From positions 928,501 through 992,500 of the forward strand of contig NZ_SDPV01000001.1 of the NCBI RefSeq assembly GCF_004135625.1: 64,000 nucleotides of DNA, written 5' to 3'. Under the pieces are notes generated by a model that saw only the letters and a program-made list of their open reading frames with translations, was not told the origin of the DNA and did not search any database. Position numbers and translations under genes: made by a program. Shown here piece by piece: positions 7,632-15,420 of this stretch. This DNA comes from Pelagerythrobacter rhizovicinus (GTDB lineage: Bacteria > Pseudomonadota > Alphaproteobacteria > Sphingomonadales > Sphingomonadaceae). The stretch's first letter is position 1. Each line of letters begins with the position of its first letter.

Positions 7632-8159
7632 ATGTTCGCAGTAGTGCGCACGGGCGGCAAGCAATACCGGGTTGCCGCCGGAGACAAGATCGCGGTCGAA
7701 AAGCTCGCTGGCGAAGCCGGCGACACGGTGACGCTGGGCGACGTCCTGCTCGCCGGCGAAGGCGACAAGATCGCCGACGCCTCGAAGGTCGCCGTTTCGG
7801 CGGAGATCATCGCACAGGCGAAGAGCGAGAAGGTCGTCGTCTTCAAGAAGCGTCGCCGCCACAACTATCGCCGCAAGGCGGGTCACCGCCAGCAGTTGAC
7901 CCTGCTGCGCATCACCGCGGTGGGCGATTCGAAGGCCGAGAAGAAGGCGGCTCCGAAGAAGGAAGAGGCCAAGGCCGCTCCTGCGAAGAAAGAAGCCGCG
8001 CCGAAGAAGGCGGCACCCGCGAAGACGGCTGCCCCGGCTGCGAAGGCCGACACTGCCGAGAAGAAGCCGGCCGCCAAGAAGGCTGCGCCGAAGAAGGAAG
8101 GCGCCACCCACAAGGCGCCGGCCAAGAAAGCCCCGGCCAAGAAGGCCGAGAAGAAGTAA
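7632..8159 (+). CDS. rplU: 50S ribosomal protein L21 with long lysine/alanine-rich tail
   Basis: 175 residues from ATG 7632 ([14 protein letters not shown] is the canonical L21 start); an in-frame upstream extension has no support. The core, about residues 1-97, has the usual L21 strands, the [22 protein letters not shown]-binding loop and the ITAV end. The remaining 78 or so residues are a low-complexity tail of repeated [14 protein letters not shown] units, about twice the protein size expected for L21. The tail is strongly basic and resembles the C-terminal tails of histone H1-like proteins. It ends 12 bases before rpmA, as in the normal rplU-rpmA operon. Confidence 0.95.
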   Translation: MFAVVRTGGKQYRVAAGDKIAVEKLAGEAGDTVTLGDVLLAGEGDKIADASKVAVSAEIIAQAKSEKVVVFKKRRRHNYRRKAGHRQQLTLLRITAVGDSKAEKKAAPKKEEAKAAPAKKEAAPKKAAPAKTAAPAAKADTAEKKPAAKKAAPKKEGATHKAPAKKAPAKKAEKK

Positions 8160-8171
8160 GGACCACGAACG

Positions 8172-8441
8172 ATGGCACATAAGAAAGCAGGCGGTTCATC
8201 CCGCAACGGTCGCGACTCGGCCGGCCGTCGCCTCGGCGTGAAGAAGTTCGGCAGCCAGGGCGTGATTCCGGGCAACATTATCGTGCGCCAGCGCGGCACC
8301 AAGTTCTATCCGGGCACCAATGTCGGGATGGGCAAGGACCACACGCTGTTCGCGCTCGCGCAAGGCGTCGTCCGATTCCACACCGGCAAACTTGGCCGCA
8401 AGTACGTGTCGGTCGACATGCTCGCGGAAGCTGCCGAATAA
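8172..8441 (+). CDS. rpmA: 50S ribosomal protein L27
   Basis: 89 residues beginning [20 protein letters not shown], the classic L27 N-terminus whose flexible end reaches the peptidyl-transferase centre. [20 protein letters not shown] and [18 protein letters not shown] follow as expected. There is no Firmicutes-type cleavable N-terminal extension. It is 12 bases downstream of rplU and followed by two hairpins that may end the operon. Confidence 0.98.
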   Translation: MAHKKAGGSSRNGRDSAGRRLGVKKFGSQGVIPGNIIVRQRGTKFYPGTNVGMGKDHTLFALAQGVVRFHTGKLGRKYVSVDMLAEAAE

Positions 8442-8443
8442 CC

Positions 8444-8468
8444 GGACGATCCGATAACGGGATCGTCC
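8444..8468 (+). terminator. Hairpin just after rpmA
   Basis: GGACGATCC (8444-8452) pairs perfectly with GGATCGTCC (8460-8468) around a seven-base loop, three bases after the rpmA stop. No run of T follows, so this may stabilise the mRNA 3' end rather than terminate alone. Confidence 0.4.
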
Positions 8469-8507
8469 TCACGGGACGGTCCCAGCCGGGCTGAACACCG
8501 GCAGACG

Positions 8508-8540
8508 AAGAGGGAGATGGGGCCGACCCGTCTCCCTCTT
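8508..8540 (+). terminator. Candidate terminator of rplU-rpmA
   Basis: AAGAGGGAGA (8508-8517) pairs perfectly with TCTCCCTCTT (8531-8540), leaving a 13-base loop, and is followed by a T/C-rich stretch (GTCGTTTCTC). It lies 67 bases after rpmA and before the GNAT gene. Confidence 0.55.
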
Positions 8541-8643
8541 GTCGTTTCTCCCTCTCTCGTCGGCGAAATATTCTTTCGCCGCCATCGCACTGTCACGCAT
8601 CGCCCGTAACGGGGCGCTGCGGGGCGAATGAGGAGAGATCGCC

Positions 8644-9177
8644 GTGTTCCATCGCAGCCAGAGACTGCTCCTGAGACCGCCATGGCCCGAGGATGCGGAG
8701 CAGGTCTTCAGCGCCATCGCCGATGAAGGGTTGGTGCGCAATCTCGCGCGCGCGCCGTGGCCCTACAGTCGCGAGGACGCGCGCGAGTTTGTTTCACGCC
8801 CGTTCGAATCGCGCTTTCCTCGCTTCCTGATCGCACGCGCCGACGATGCTGCGCTGATCGGCTGCGTCGGGATCGATCCGGAAGGCCGGGACATCGAACT
8901 GGGCTACTGGATCGCCCGCGACCGTTGGGGGCAGGGCTATGCGACCGAAGCGGGTAGCGCGATGATCGAGATCGCCCGCATGCTGGGACACCGGCGGATC
9001 ATTGCGAGCCATTTCCTCGACAATCCCGCTTCCGGCGCCGTGCTGCGCAAGCTGGGCTTCGTGCCTGTCGGCCGCATTCGGCCGCGGTATAGCCGCGGGC
9101 GCGGCGAACAGGCGCTGGCGGCCGAGTATGCGCTCGAACTGGCGGGCGAGGTCGAGCCGGACATGCGTGCGGCATAG
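8644..9177 (+). CDS. GNAT-family N-acetyltransferase (RimJ/RimL type)
   Basis: 177 residues from GTG 8644, preceded by AGGAGAG. The fold is a single GNAT domain: SQRLLLRPPWPEDAEQVF at the N-terminus, the IELGYWIARDRWGQGYATEA region with the acetyl-CoA pyrophosphate-binding loop, and the DNPASGAVLRKLGF helix typical of the RimJ/RimL subgroup that acetylates protein N-termini or small amines. The substrate cannot be told. It stands alone, followed by a palindromic repeat and convergent genes. Confidence 0.88.
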   Translation: MFHRSQRLLLRPPWPEDAEQVFSAIADEGLVRNLARAPWPYSREDAREFVSRPFESRFPRFLIARADDAALIGCVGIDPEGRDIELGYWIARDRWGQGYATEAGSAMIEIARMLGHRRIIASHFLDNPASGAVLRKLGFVPVGRIRPRYSRGRGEQALAAEYALELAGEVEPDMRAA

Positions 9178-9183
9178 CGTGAG

Positions 9184-9255
9184 CCCTCGCGCAGGCAGGG
9201 CCTCAGGCCACCTGGTCGTCCGGTGCTGCCTGAGGTCCCCGCCTTCGCGGGGACT
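9184..9255. repeat. Palindromic dispersed repeat, copy 2
   Basis: An imperfect inverted repeat between convergent genes. CTCGCGCAGGCAGGGCCTCA on the left mirrors TGAGGTCCCCGCCTTCGCGG on the right with mismatches, and the centre has CCGGTGCTGCCTGAGG, closely related to the centre of copy 1. It may serve as a bidirectional transcription stop between the GNAT and the metal hydrolase. Confidence 0.6.
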
Positions 9256-9263
9256 CCTGGCAA

Positions 9264-10145
9264 TCACTCCGCTGGCAGCAGCGCGTCCTGGAACTCGCCT
9301 TCGTAGAGGCCGATCAGCTCGCGATCGTCGTGATCCCACGGGTGGAAGCCGGGCTTGAAGTAGGCGACCCAGGCCGGAAAGATCCGGCGCAGGACACCCG
9401 GGCTGACGACCAGATACTTGAGCAGGCCCCAGCGCGCCTTCCAGCCGGTGATCCCGTCCTGCGCGAGCAGACCCATCGAATCGATCCAGCGGTTCTTGAA
9501 GAACCGGCCCGTGACCGAGAGCATCACCAGGCTGCGGACTTTCCAGCGCTGCCACTTCGACCAGCCGCGCGTCGCGTGATTCCAGGTGTCGAATGCGACG
9601 CCCTTGTGCTCGATCTCCTCGACCGCATGCCAGCGCCACATTGCGCGCACCTCGGGGTCGGCGTCCTCGAAATGCTGTGGATTGGCGAGGAACTCGTGCG
9701 CCATCATCGCAGTGTAGTGCTCGAGCGCCATCGTCACGGCGAGATTGGCGATCGCGGGGCGATCCTTGGTCAGCGCGAGCAGTTCCTCGACCCGCTTGTC
9801 GATCGCCTTGATGTCGTAGCCGGCATTCTCCGCCAGCTTGTTGAAGGCGATGTGCTCGCGGGTGTGGTTGATTTCCTGCTTCACGAAAGCGCGGATCTCG
9901 GCGTCGAGCTTCGGATCGGCGCCTTCGCGGTGCGCCTTGACCGCCTCGATGAAGAAGGCCTCGCCGCGCGGGAAAGTGGCGGAGAGCGCATTGTGCCAGG
10001 CCGTGCCGAACGGTTCGCCGGCCCACCAGCGCCGCGGCGTGTCATCGCGATTGAAGCGCTCGTCGCGCACGGTGATCGCGAGGTCCGGCGGTGTAGGGCC
10101 GGTGGTGGAGGCTCGTTCAAAGGTGATCTTCTGGGGGGCGTTCAT
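9264..10145 (-). CDS. Predicted metal-dependent hydrolase (PF10118 type), paralogue 1
   Basis: 293 residues from ATG 10145. A GTG 24 bases upstream would sit inside the palindrome at 10161-10180, so the ATG is preferred. The protein is nearly all helical with ferritin-like metal-ligand patterns: EINHTREHIAFN, MALEHYTAMMAHE and WHAVEEIEHKGVAFD. These are the hallmarks of the family called predicted metal-dependent hydrolase (DUF/PF10118); substrates are unknown. The C-terminal FHPWDHDDRELIGLYEGEFQ is shared with the paralogue at 10349. A TetR gene lies beyond that paralogue, suggesting a common stimulus. Confidence 0.83.
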   Translation of the reverse strand: MNAPQKITFERASTTGPTPPDLAITVRDERFNRDDTPRRWWAGEPFGTAWHNALSATFPRGEAFFIEAVKAHREGADPKLDAEIRAFVKQEINHTREHIAFNKLAENAGYDIKAIDKRVEELLALTKDRPAIANLAVTMALEHYTAMMAHEFLANPQHFEDADPEVRAMWRWHAVEEIEHKGVAFDTWNHATRGWSKWQRWKVRSLVMLSVTGRFFKNRWIDSMGLLAQDGITGWKARWGLLKYLVVSPGVLRRIFPAWVAYFKPGFHPWDHDDRELIGLYEGEFQDALLPAE

Positions 10146-10160
10146 GTTTCGCTCGTTCGT

Positions 10161-10180
10161 TACTGACACTTCTGTCAGTA
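10161..10180. promoter_or_regulatory. Perfect 8-bp inverted repeat upstream of metal hydrolase 1
   Basis: TACTGACA (10161-10168) and TGTCAGTA (10173-10180) are exact reverse complements with a four-base spacer, 16 bases before the start codon of the hydrolase. A related half site TGTGTCA lies at 10196-10202. TGACA-N4-TGTCA sites are typical operators of TetR-family repressors, so this is a candidate binding site for the TetR at 11287 or another regulator. Confidence 0.6.
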
Positions 10181-10217
10181 GGTAATACTTACATCTGTGT
10201 CAATAGTAGTGAGAGTC

Positions 10218-10316
10218 ACGCGCCAGCCCCCTCCTGCTGGGATGACGAACGAGGAGTGTGAGGACTTCCCAGCGGCCAAGCGCCGGTGGCCCGAGGCTCC
10301 TGCCTTCGCAGGAGCT
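10218..10316. repeat. Palindromic dispersed repeat, copy 3
   Basis: A degenerate member of the family seen at 3389 and 9184. The core GCCGGTGGCCCGAGGCTCCT with TGCCTTCGCAGGAG (10281-10314) matches the centre and right arm of the other copies. The left part, starting near CAGCCCCCTCCTGCTGGGAT, is diverged. It lies between the two metal hydrolase genes, downstream of paralogue 2 and upstream of paralogue 1. Confidence 0.5.
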
Positions 10317-10348
10317 CGTCGAGATCATAAAGAGTCGAACGGCGCCCG

Positions 10349-11257
10349 CTACTCCGCCGGCATCACCGCATCGGCATAGGGGCTGTCGAACTTGCGGATC
10401 AGTGCCCGATCGTCCTGTTTCCAGGGATGGAAACCGGGGAGCAGGATCTTCGCCCAGTCGAGGAACATCCGCCGCATCATTCCGGGCGCGATCCACAAGT
10501 GCTTGAAAAGCAGCCACTTGGCTCGCGCACCTGCGATCCCGTCCTGCCGCAACAGGCCGAGCGCGTCGCGCACCCGGTTGTTGTAATAACGGCGCGTGAT
10601 CAGCAGCGTCAGCAGCGCGCGCACGCGGTACCGCTTCCACGCGCTCCACTCGCGCGTGGCGTAGAGCCAGACGTCGTAGGTGATGCCCTTGTGCTCGATC
10701 TCCTCGATCGAGTGCCAGCGCCACATCTCGGCGATTTCCTCGTCCACGCCCGCGAGATAGCGCGGATCGGTCAGCAGGCAGTGGCTGATCGACGCGGCGA
10801 AATGCTCGAGCGCGATCGTGATGGCGAGATTGAACTCGACCGGTCGCCCCTGGGTCAGCGCGAGCATCTCCTCGATGCCCTTATCGATACTCTCGATGTC
10901 GTAACCATGGCTCTGCGCGAGATTGTTGAACGCCACATGCTCGCGCGCGTGGTTCGATTCCTGCCGCGTGAAGGCGCGTAGTTCCTTCGCCATGCGGGGC
11001 GGAACCTTGTCGTCGTAGTACTTCATCACCTGGATGAAGAACTTCTCCCCCCGGGGCAGGCTGGCGGACACCGAGTTGTACCACGCTGTCGCCACCGGAT
11101 CGCCAGAATGCCACCAGCGTGCCGGCCGGTCGCCCCGGCAGAACTTCTGGTCGCGGATGGTAAGCGCATGATCGGCGGGGGTCGCACTGCCGCTGGAGCC
11201 TCGCGCCTTGCCGCCCGCGCTCTCGCGTTCTACTCCGATGAGACGATCCCCCTGCAT
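10349..11257 (-). CDS. Predicted metal-dependent hydrolase (PF10118 type), paralogue 2
   Basis: 302 residues from ATG 11257; a longer in-frame start would overlap the divergent TetR gene. It shares the helical ferritin-like pattern of paralogue 1: RQESNHAREHVAFN, IALEHFAASISH and WHSIEEIEHKGITYD hold candidate metal ligands. It also shares the C-terminal LPGFHPWKQDDRALIRKF. The N-terminal 35 residues are Gly/Ser-rich and not conserved between the copies. Only 29 bases separate its start from that of the TetR gene, so the two must share regulatory DNA. The substrate is unknown. Confidence 0.83.
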   Translation of the reverse strand: MQGDRLIGVERESAGGKARGSSGSATPADHALTIRDQKFCRGDRPARWWHSGDPVATAWYNSVSASLPRGEKFFIQVMKYYDDKVPPRMAKELRAFTRQESNHAREHVAFNNLAQSHGYDIESIDKGIEEMLALTQGRPVEFNLAITIALEHFAASISHCLLTDPRYLAGVDEEIAEMWRWHSIEEIEHKGITYDVWLYATREWSAWKRYRVRALLTLLITRRYYNNRVRDALGLLRQDGIAGARAKWLLFKHLWIAPGMMRRMFLDWAKILLPGFHPWKQDDRALIRKFDSPYADAVMPAE

Positions 11258-11286
11258 CGTTAAGCTTTTATTGTTCAAGGAATCGC

Positions 11287-11886
11287 ATGGCAAGTCGCAA
11301 GCGCCTCAGTCCCGAAGAAAGCCGCAAATCCGCGCTGGAAGCTGCGCGTGCGTTACTTATCGAGACCGGTCCGCAATCGGTTACGTTGAAAGCGGTCTCG
11401 GCACGGATTGGCCGCACCCATGCCAACCTGCTGCATCATTTCGGCTCCGCGGCCGGTTTGCAGAAGGAACTTGCGCGGCATCTGGCCGAAACCGTGTGCG
11501 AGAGCATCAAGGATGCCGTGCGCGCGAGTCGTGCGGGTCTCGGCTCTCCGCGAGAGGTCGTCGATCTGGCGTTCGATGCCTTCGACAAGGAAGGGGCGGG
11601 CGCACTCGCGAGCTGGATGATCCTGACCGGCAACGAGGACGCCCTCACGCCGATCGTGGAGACGATCCACCACCTCGTCGACGAGATCGCGCCGGAAGAG
11701 GCGGGGCCGCACGGCGACCTGACGCGCGTGCACGAGGATACCCTGGCGCTCGTTCTGCTCGCGATGGGCGACGCATTGATCGGATCGGCTCTCGCGCGCT
11801 CGCTCAAACTGCCGGATACTGCGGCGCGCGACCGCGCCGAACGGATGCTGCTGAACTCGATCGCGGCGGCTACTCAGCCGGGCTGA
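11287..11886 (+). CDS. TetR/AcrR-family transcriptional regulator
   Basis: 199 residues. The N-terminal helix-turn-helix is seen in KSALEAARALLIETGPQSVT, LKAVSARIGRTHANLLHHFG and SAAGLQKELARHLAE, the typical TetR DNA-binding unit with HANLLHHFGS in place of the more usual YYHF. The C-terminal helical domain, which would bind a ligand, has no recognisable specificity. It is divergent from metal hydrolase 2 with a 29-base gap and overlaps the convergent ygfZ 3' end by 17 bases. It is the obvious candidate regulator of the two hydrolases. Confidence 0.88.
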   Translation: MASRKRLSPEESRKSALEAARALLIETGPQSVTLKAVSARIGRTHANLLHHFGSAAGLQKELARHLAETVCESIKDAVRASRAGLGSPREVVDLAFDAFDKEGAGALASWMILTGNEDALTPIVETIHHLVDEIAPEEAGPHGDLTRVHEDTLALVLLAMGDALIGSALARSLKLPDTAARDRAERMLLNSIAAATQPG

Positions 11887-12610
11887 GCGCTTCCGCAAGC
11901 CAGCCCGGTACCGACGCCGGATCGATCGCGTCCACCTTCAGGTGATCGACCGCCAGGCCGAGGGCCGGATAGGCCGCCTTGCGACGCTTCTCCTCAGATC
12001 TGTCTAGCGGAACGACGACCAGGCGGCGGTTGATCTTCTGCCGCCAGTTCATCCGCGCCGTGTTCTCCTGTCCGACATAACAACCCTTCGCAAAGCTTAC
12101 GCCGCCCAGCTCCGCAGCATTGGTTTCCAGCCACAGCACGTCGCCCAGCTCGTCCCGCCCCTCGGGCACGCCCAGTGTCAGTCGGTGAGCGCGCCATTCC
12201 GCGTCGGCTGCAGCATCATCGCCGGAGACGGGTGCGAGCCAGCGTTCCCCGAGGTCCGCCAGCCGCGGATCGGGCGCCGCGCCGTCCCCGAGATGCTTGC
12301 GCCAGTGAACGCCGACCGTCTCGTCCACGCGGATGTCGATTTTGCGCCGTAGGCGGTAGAGCGAAAGGCGCTTTGCCAGTTCCTCCGCGTGCGCGGCCTC
12401 GCAGTCGAGAATCATCTCCCTTTCGCCGCCCGGCCAGACAATCAGGTCGAACATTGTCTTGCCCTGAGCGGAGAGCAGGGCGGCGTAGGCCGGCAGCTGC
12501 CCTGTCACGTCGTTGGTCAGCAGTCCCTGAAGGAAAGCGGTGACATCTTCGCTGTCGTCGAGGGGGCTTACGCGCACCACGGCGCGTTCGAACAGGCGGG
12601 TCGCGGTCAT
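11870..12610 (-). CDS. ygfZ: YgfZ/GcvT-domain folate-binding protein
   Basis: 246 residues from ATG 12610. It carries the diagnostic K-G-C-Y-x-G-Q-E motif in SFAKGCYVGQENTARMNW and the N-terminal FLQGLLTNDVTGQLPAYAAL segment of the YgfZ/IBA57 family. These tetrahydrofolate-dependent proteins assist the assembly or repair of certain Fe-S enzymes and affect tRNA modification by MiaB. Upstream in-frame codons exist, but they run into the divergent pyrC promoter region. Its 3' end overlaps the TetR gene on the other strand. Confidence 0.9.
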   Translation of the reverse strand: MTATRLFERAVVRVSPLDDSEDVTAFLQGLLTNDVTGQLPAYAALLSAQGKTMFDLIVWPGGEREMILDCEAAHAEELAKRLSLYRLRRKIDIRVDETVGVHWRKHLGDGAAPDPRLADLGERWLAPVSGDDAAADAEWRAHRLTLGVPEGRDELGDVLWLETNAAELGGVSFAKGCYVGQENTARMNWRQKINRRLVVVPLDRSEEKRRKAAYPALGLAVDHLKVDAIDPASVPGWLAEALSPAE

Positions 12611-12649
12611 GGATGACAGATAGGGTGGCACGCGCCTAAGGGAACCCCC

Positions 12650-13696
12650 ATGACCGACACGCCCGAATCCCTCATCATTCGCCGCCCGGACGACTGGCAT
12701 GTCCACTTGCGCGATGGCGAACTGCTACGCGGAGTAGCGGCATTCACCGCGCACCAGTTCGCCCGTGCGATCGTGATGCCGAATCTCTCGCCACCCGTCA
12801 CCACGGTGGATGCGGCCAGCGGGTACCGCGATCGCATCCTCGCCGCCGTGCCGGAAGGCGTGAGCTTCACTCCGCTGATGACCTGCTATCTCACCGATCA
12901 CACCAGCCCCGACGAGCTCGAGCGGGGCCATCGCGAAGGCGTGTTCACCGCGGCCAAGCTATATCCTGCCAACGCGACCACCAACTCGGCACAGGGCGTC
13001 ACCGACGTCGCAAACATCGGCAAGGCGCTCGAACGCATGGCGGCTATCGGCATGCCGCTGTGTGTCCATGGCGAAGTCACCGACGCCGAGATCGACGTGT
13101 TCGACCGTGAGAAGGTCTTCATCGACCGGGTGCTTGCCCCCCTGGTGCGCGAGCTGCCGGAGCTCAAGGTGATCTTCGAACATATCACGACTCGGGACGC
13201 AGTGCAGTTCGTGGATGATGCGGGCGATGATGTCGGCGCGACGATCACGCCGCAGCACCTGCACATCAACCGCAATGCCATGCTGGTCGGCGGGATCCGA
13301 CCGCACGCCTACTGCCTTCCGGTCGCCAAGCGCGAGGAGCATAGGCTGGCGTTGCGCAAGGCTGCGACTTCGGGCTCTGCGAAATACTTCCTCGGCACCG
13401 ACAGCGCGCCGCACGCGCGCCACGCCAAGGAGAGCGGATGCGGCTGCGCAGGTATCTTCAACGCGCCGTTCGCGCTCGAGAGCTATCTGCAGGTCTTCGA
13501 GGAGGAGGGGGCGCTCGATCGCTTCGAGCGCTTCGCTTCGGAAAACGGCCCGCGGTTCTACGGGTTGCCGCTCAACGAGGAGCGGATCACGCTGGAACGG
13601 ACGTCCGTCGATGTACCGGCGGAGATCGATGCGGGGGATACGACCGTCGTTCCGTTCCATGCGGGCGAAATGCTCCGCTGGCGACTGCGCCGCTAG
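12650..13696 (+). CDS. pyrC: Dihydroorotase
   Basis: 348 residues, the length of type II (E. coli-like) dihydroorotase, which closes carbamoyl-aspartate to dihydroorotate in pyrimidine synthesis. The zinc-binding HVH is at about residues 17-19 in [10 protein letters not shown], the bridging carboxylated lysine is about residue 103 in TAAKLYPAN, and later metal or substrate residues appear in VHGEV, FEHITT and GTDSAPH. It is divergent from ygfZ by 39 bases and overlaps the 3' end of the convergent rarD by four bases. Confidence 0.97.
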   Translation: MTDTPESLIIRRPDDWHVHLRDGELLRGVAAFTAHQFARAIVMPNLSPPVTTVDAASGYRDRILAAVPEGVSFTPLMTCYLTDHTSPDELERGHREGVFTAAKLYPANATTNSAQGVTDVANIGKALERMAAIGMPLCVHGEVTDAEIDVFDREKVFIDRVLAPLVRELPELKVIFEHITTRDAVQFVDDAGDDVGATITPQHLHINRNAMLVGGIRPHAYCLPVAKREEHRLALRKAATSGSAKYFLGTDSAPHARHAKESGCGCAGIFNAPFALESYLQVFEEEGALDRFERFASENGPRFYGLPLNEERITLERTSVDVPAEIDAGDTTVVPFHAGEMLRWRLRR

Positions 13697-14601
13697 GCTT
13701 GAAGGACCTTGTCGGCCTGGCGCCGTGCGAGAATGTCCCACACGAAAATCGCGATCGCAATCCAGATCAAGACGAAGCAGGCGAGTTGAATGGACCGAAG
13801 CGGCTGATCGAACACCGTGAGGCCCAGGATGAAGACGATCGTCGGCGCGAGGAACTGCAGGAACCCCAGCGTCGAATAATCCATCCGGCGCGCCGCGATC
13901 GCAAAGAGCAGCAGGGGGATTGCGGTCACGATTCCACCGAGCATGATCGCCAGGCTGAGCTCGACCGATTGCGCAAAAGCAGAACCGTCAGGCGAGGCGG
14001 CGTACCAGCCGGCGATGGCGGCAGCCGGAACGAGCAGGAGGGCCGATTCGATCGTCAGGCCGGGGAGCGCGCCGACGTCGACCTGCTTGCGGAGAAGACC
14101 ATAGGCTCCAAAGCTGACCGCCAGCACGAGGCTGATCCATAGCGTCGTCAAGGCGCCACCGAGGAGAAGCGCTACGCCGCAAGCTGCGATCGCCACCGCT
14201 GCCCACTGGCGCCGGCTCAGCCGCTCGCCCAGGACGAACGTGCCCAGCAGCACGTTGATCAGCGGGTTGATGTAGTAGCCAAGGCTCGCGGCGTAGACCT
14301 GGTCGTGCTGGATTGCCCAGACGTAAACGAACCAGTTGGTGCCGATCAGCGCTGAGCTCGCTGCCAGCGTTGCAAGCACGCGGCGGTTCGCGAGGGCAGC
14401 GCGGACCTGCGGGCCCTGACTGCGGACCGCGACGATCAACAGGCAGATCGGCAAGGTCCAGATAATTCGCCAACCGACGAATTCGAACGCGGACACCTCG
14501 CGCACGAGAAGCAGGTAGAGCGGCAGGAAGCCCCAGATGAAGTAGGCCGCGAGCCCGGCGGCGAAGCCCGATTGCCGGGTCTGAGGCGGTGCATCGGTCA
14601 C
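13693..14601 (-). CDS. rarD: EamA-family transporter RarD
   Basis: 302 residues with ten predicted membrane segments in two EamA repeats. The N-terminal [20 protein letters not shown] and [20 protein letters not shown] blocks followed by [16 protein letters not shown] are characteristic of RarD, a member of the drug/metabolite transporter superfamily described as chloramphenicol-sensitive protein; the natural substrate is unknown. The gene is monocistronic, convergent with pyrC and divergent from the glycine-zipper gene at 14794. Confidence 0.92.
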   Translation of the reverse strand: MTDAPPQTRQSGFAAGLAAYFIWGFLPLYLLLVREVSAFEFVGWRIIWTLPICLLIVAVRSQGPQVRAALANRRVLATLAASSALIGTNWFVYVWAIQHDQVYAASLGYYINPLINVLLGTFVLGERLSRRQWAAVAIAACGVALLLGGALTTLWISLVLAVSFGAYGLLRKQVDVGALPGLTIESALLLVPAAAIAGWYAASPDGSAFAQSVELSLAIMLGGIVTAIPLLLFAIAARRMDYSTLGFLQFLAPTIVFILGLTVFDQPLRSIQLACFVLIWIAIAIFVWDILARRQADKVLQA

Positions 14602-14793
14602 TCACCGGCCCTTAGGTCCGGCAATGAACGCCGGCAAGAGGGCATCTCGACCCCCGAAAAGACCGTCTCGTCGGGAATCTTCTATTCTGTATTCCGTGTT
14701 GCACTCCGTTCATAAAATGGGTCCTAAACATGAATGCATCGAGCGGATGACCCATCGAATCGGCGTCCGGCGAGACGAAGAAAGGACCGAGCG

Positions 14794-15237
14794 ATGACGA
14801 TGAAGACTTTGAAGATCGCAGCACTGGCAATTGCTGCCCCGGGCCTCGCGATGGCTATGCCTGCACAGGCAGCGGTGCCGGCCAGTGCCTATCAGACCAC
14901 TCAGGCGACTCACGCAACGACTTACGAGATCGAGAGCAGCAACCAGTGGCGCGACCGTTACCGCGATCGCGACTATCGCCGCTACGACCGCGGCCGTTAC
15001 GATCGCCATCGCGATCGCGACTATCGCGATCGGCGCACGTGGCGCGGCCGTGATGGGCGCTACTACTGCCGCAAGGACGACGGCACGACCGGTCTGCTGA
15101 TTGGCGGTGCAGTCGGCGGTGTGATCGGCCACGAAGTTGCCGGCCGCGGCGACCGCACCCTCGGCGCCATTCTCGGCGCGGCGGGCGGTGCGCTCCTCGG
15201 TCGCGAGATCGACCGCAGCGGTTCGCGTTGCCGCTGA
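14794..15237 (+). CDS. Glycine-zipper 2TM surface protein with Asp/Arg-rich region
   Basis: 147 residues with a Sec signal peptide (MTMKTLKIAALAIAAPGLAM, cleavage after AQA). A middle region of about 40 residues consists of repeated RDR/YDR/DRD units, strongly polar and repeated also at DNA level (CGCGATCGCGACTATCG). The C-terminus has a glycine zipper, TTGLLIGGAVGGVIGHEVAG and LGAILGAAGGALLGREID, as in 17-kDa surface antigen/Rick_17kDa_Anti proteins that sit in the outer membrane. It lacks a lipobox. A strong terminator follows at 15304. Confidence 0.82.
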   Translation: MTMKTLKIAALAIAAPGLAMAMPAQAAVPASAYQTTQATHATTYEIESSNQWRDRYRDRDYRRYDRGRYDRHRDRDYRDRRTWRGRDGRYYCRKDDGTTGLLIGGAVGGVIGHEVAGRGDRTLGAILGAAGGALLGREIDRSGSRCR

Positions 15238-15303
15238 TGCGATTGCACTAACAACCTTCGGCTGCACCCACCTGCAGCCGCAGCGCGGTCCCACCGAGCC
15301 GCG

Positions 15304-15347
15304 GAAGGCGCTCCGTTGCCGATGGCAACGGGCGCCTTCACTTTTTT
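15304..15347 (+). terminator. Strong rho-independent terminator
   Basis: A long stem made of GAAGGCGC, one unpaired T and CCGTTGCC pairs with GGCAACGG and GCGCCTTC around a GAT loop (15304-15338), followed after two bases by six T residues. It lies 67 bases after the glycine-zipper gene and is the best intrinsic terminator in the window. Confidence 0.88.
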
Positions 15348-15420
15348 GCGCATCGGTTAACCCTATTCTCGCGCCTGCGAAGTACATCCGCCCTCCAGTA
15401 TCGGTTGAAGGAATCCTGAC

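Noticed and set aside
7926-8159. Frameshift as the cause of the L21 tail
   Set aside because: The tail stays in the same frame and ends just before rpmA with normal spacing, and the repeat codons are consistent with selection rather than a shifted reading.
10146-10169. GTG start for metal hydrolase 1 at 10169
   Set aside because: It would place the start codon inside the perfect palindrome at 10161-10180; the ATG at 10145 has a purine-rich site upstream.
14950-15050. Possible CRISPR-like repetition
   Set aside because: The short repeats are codons of the Asp/Arg-rich region in a coding gene, with no regular spacers.
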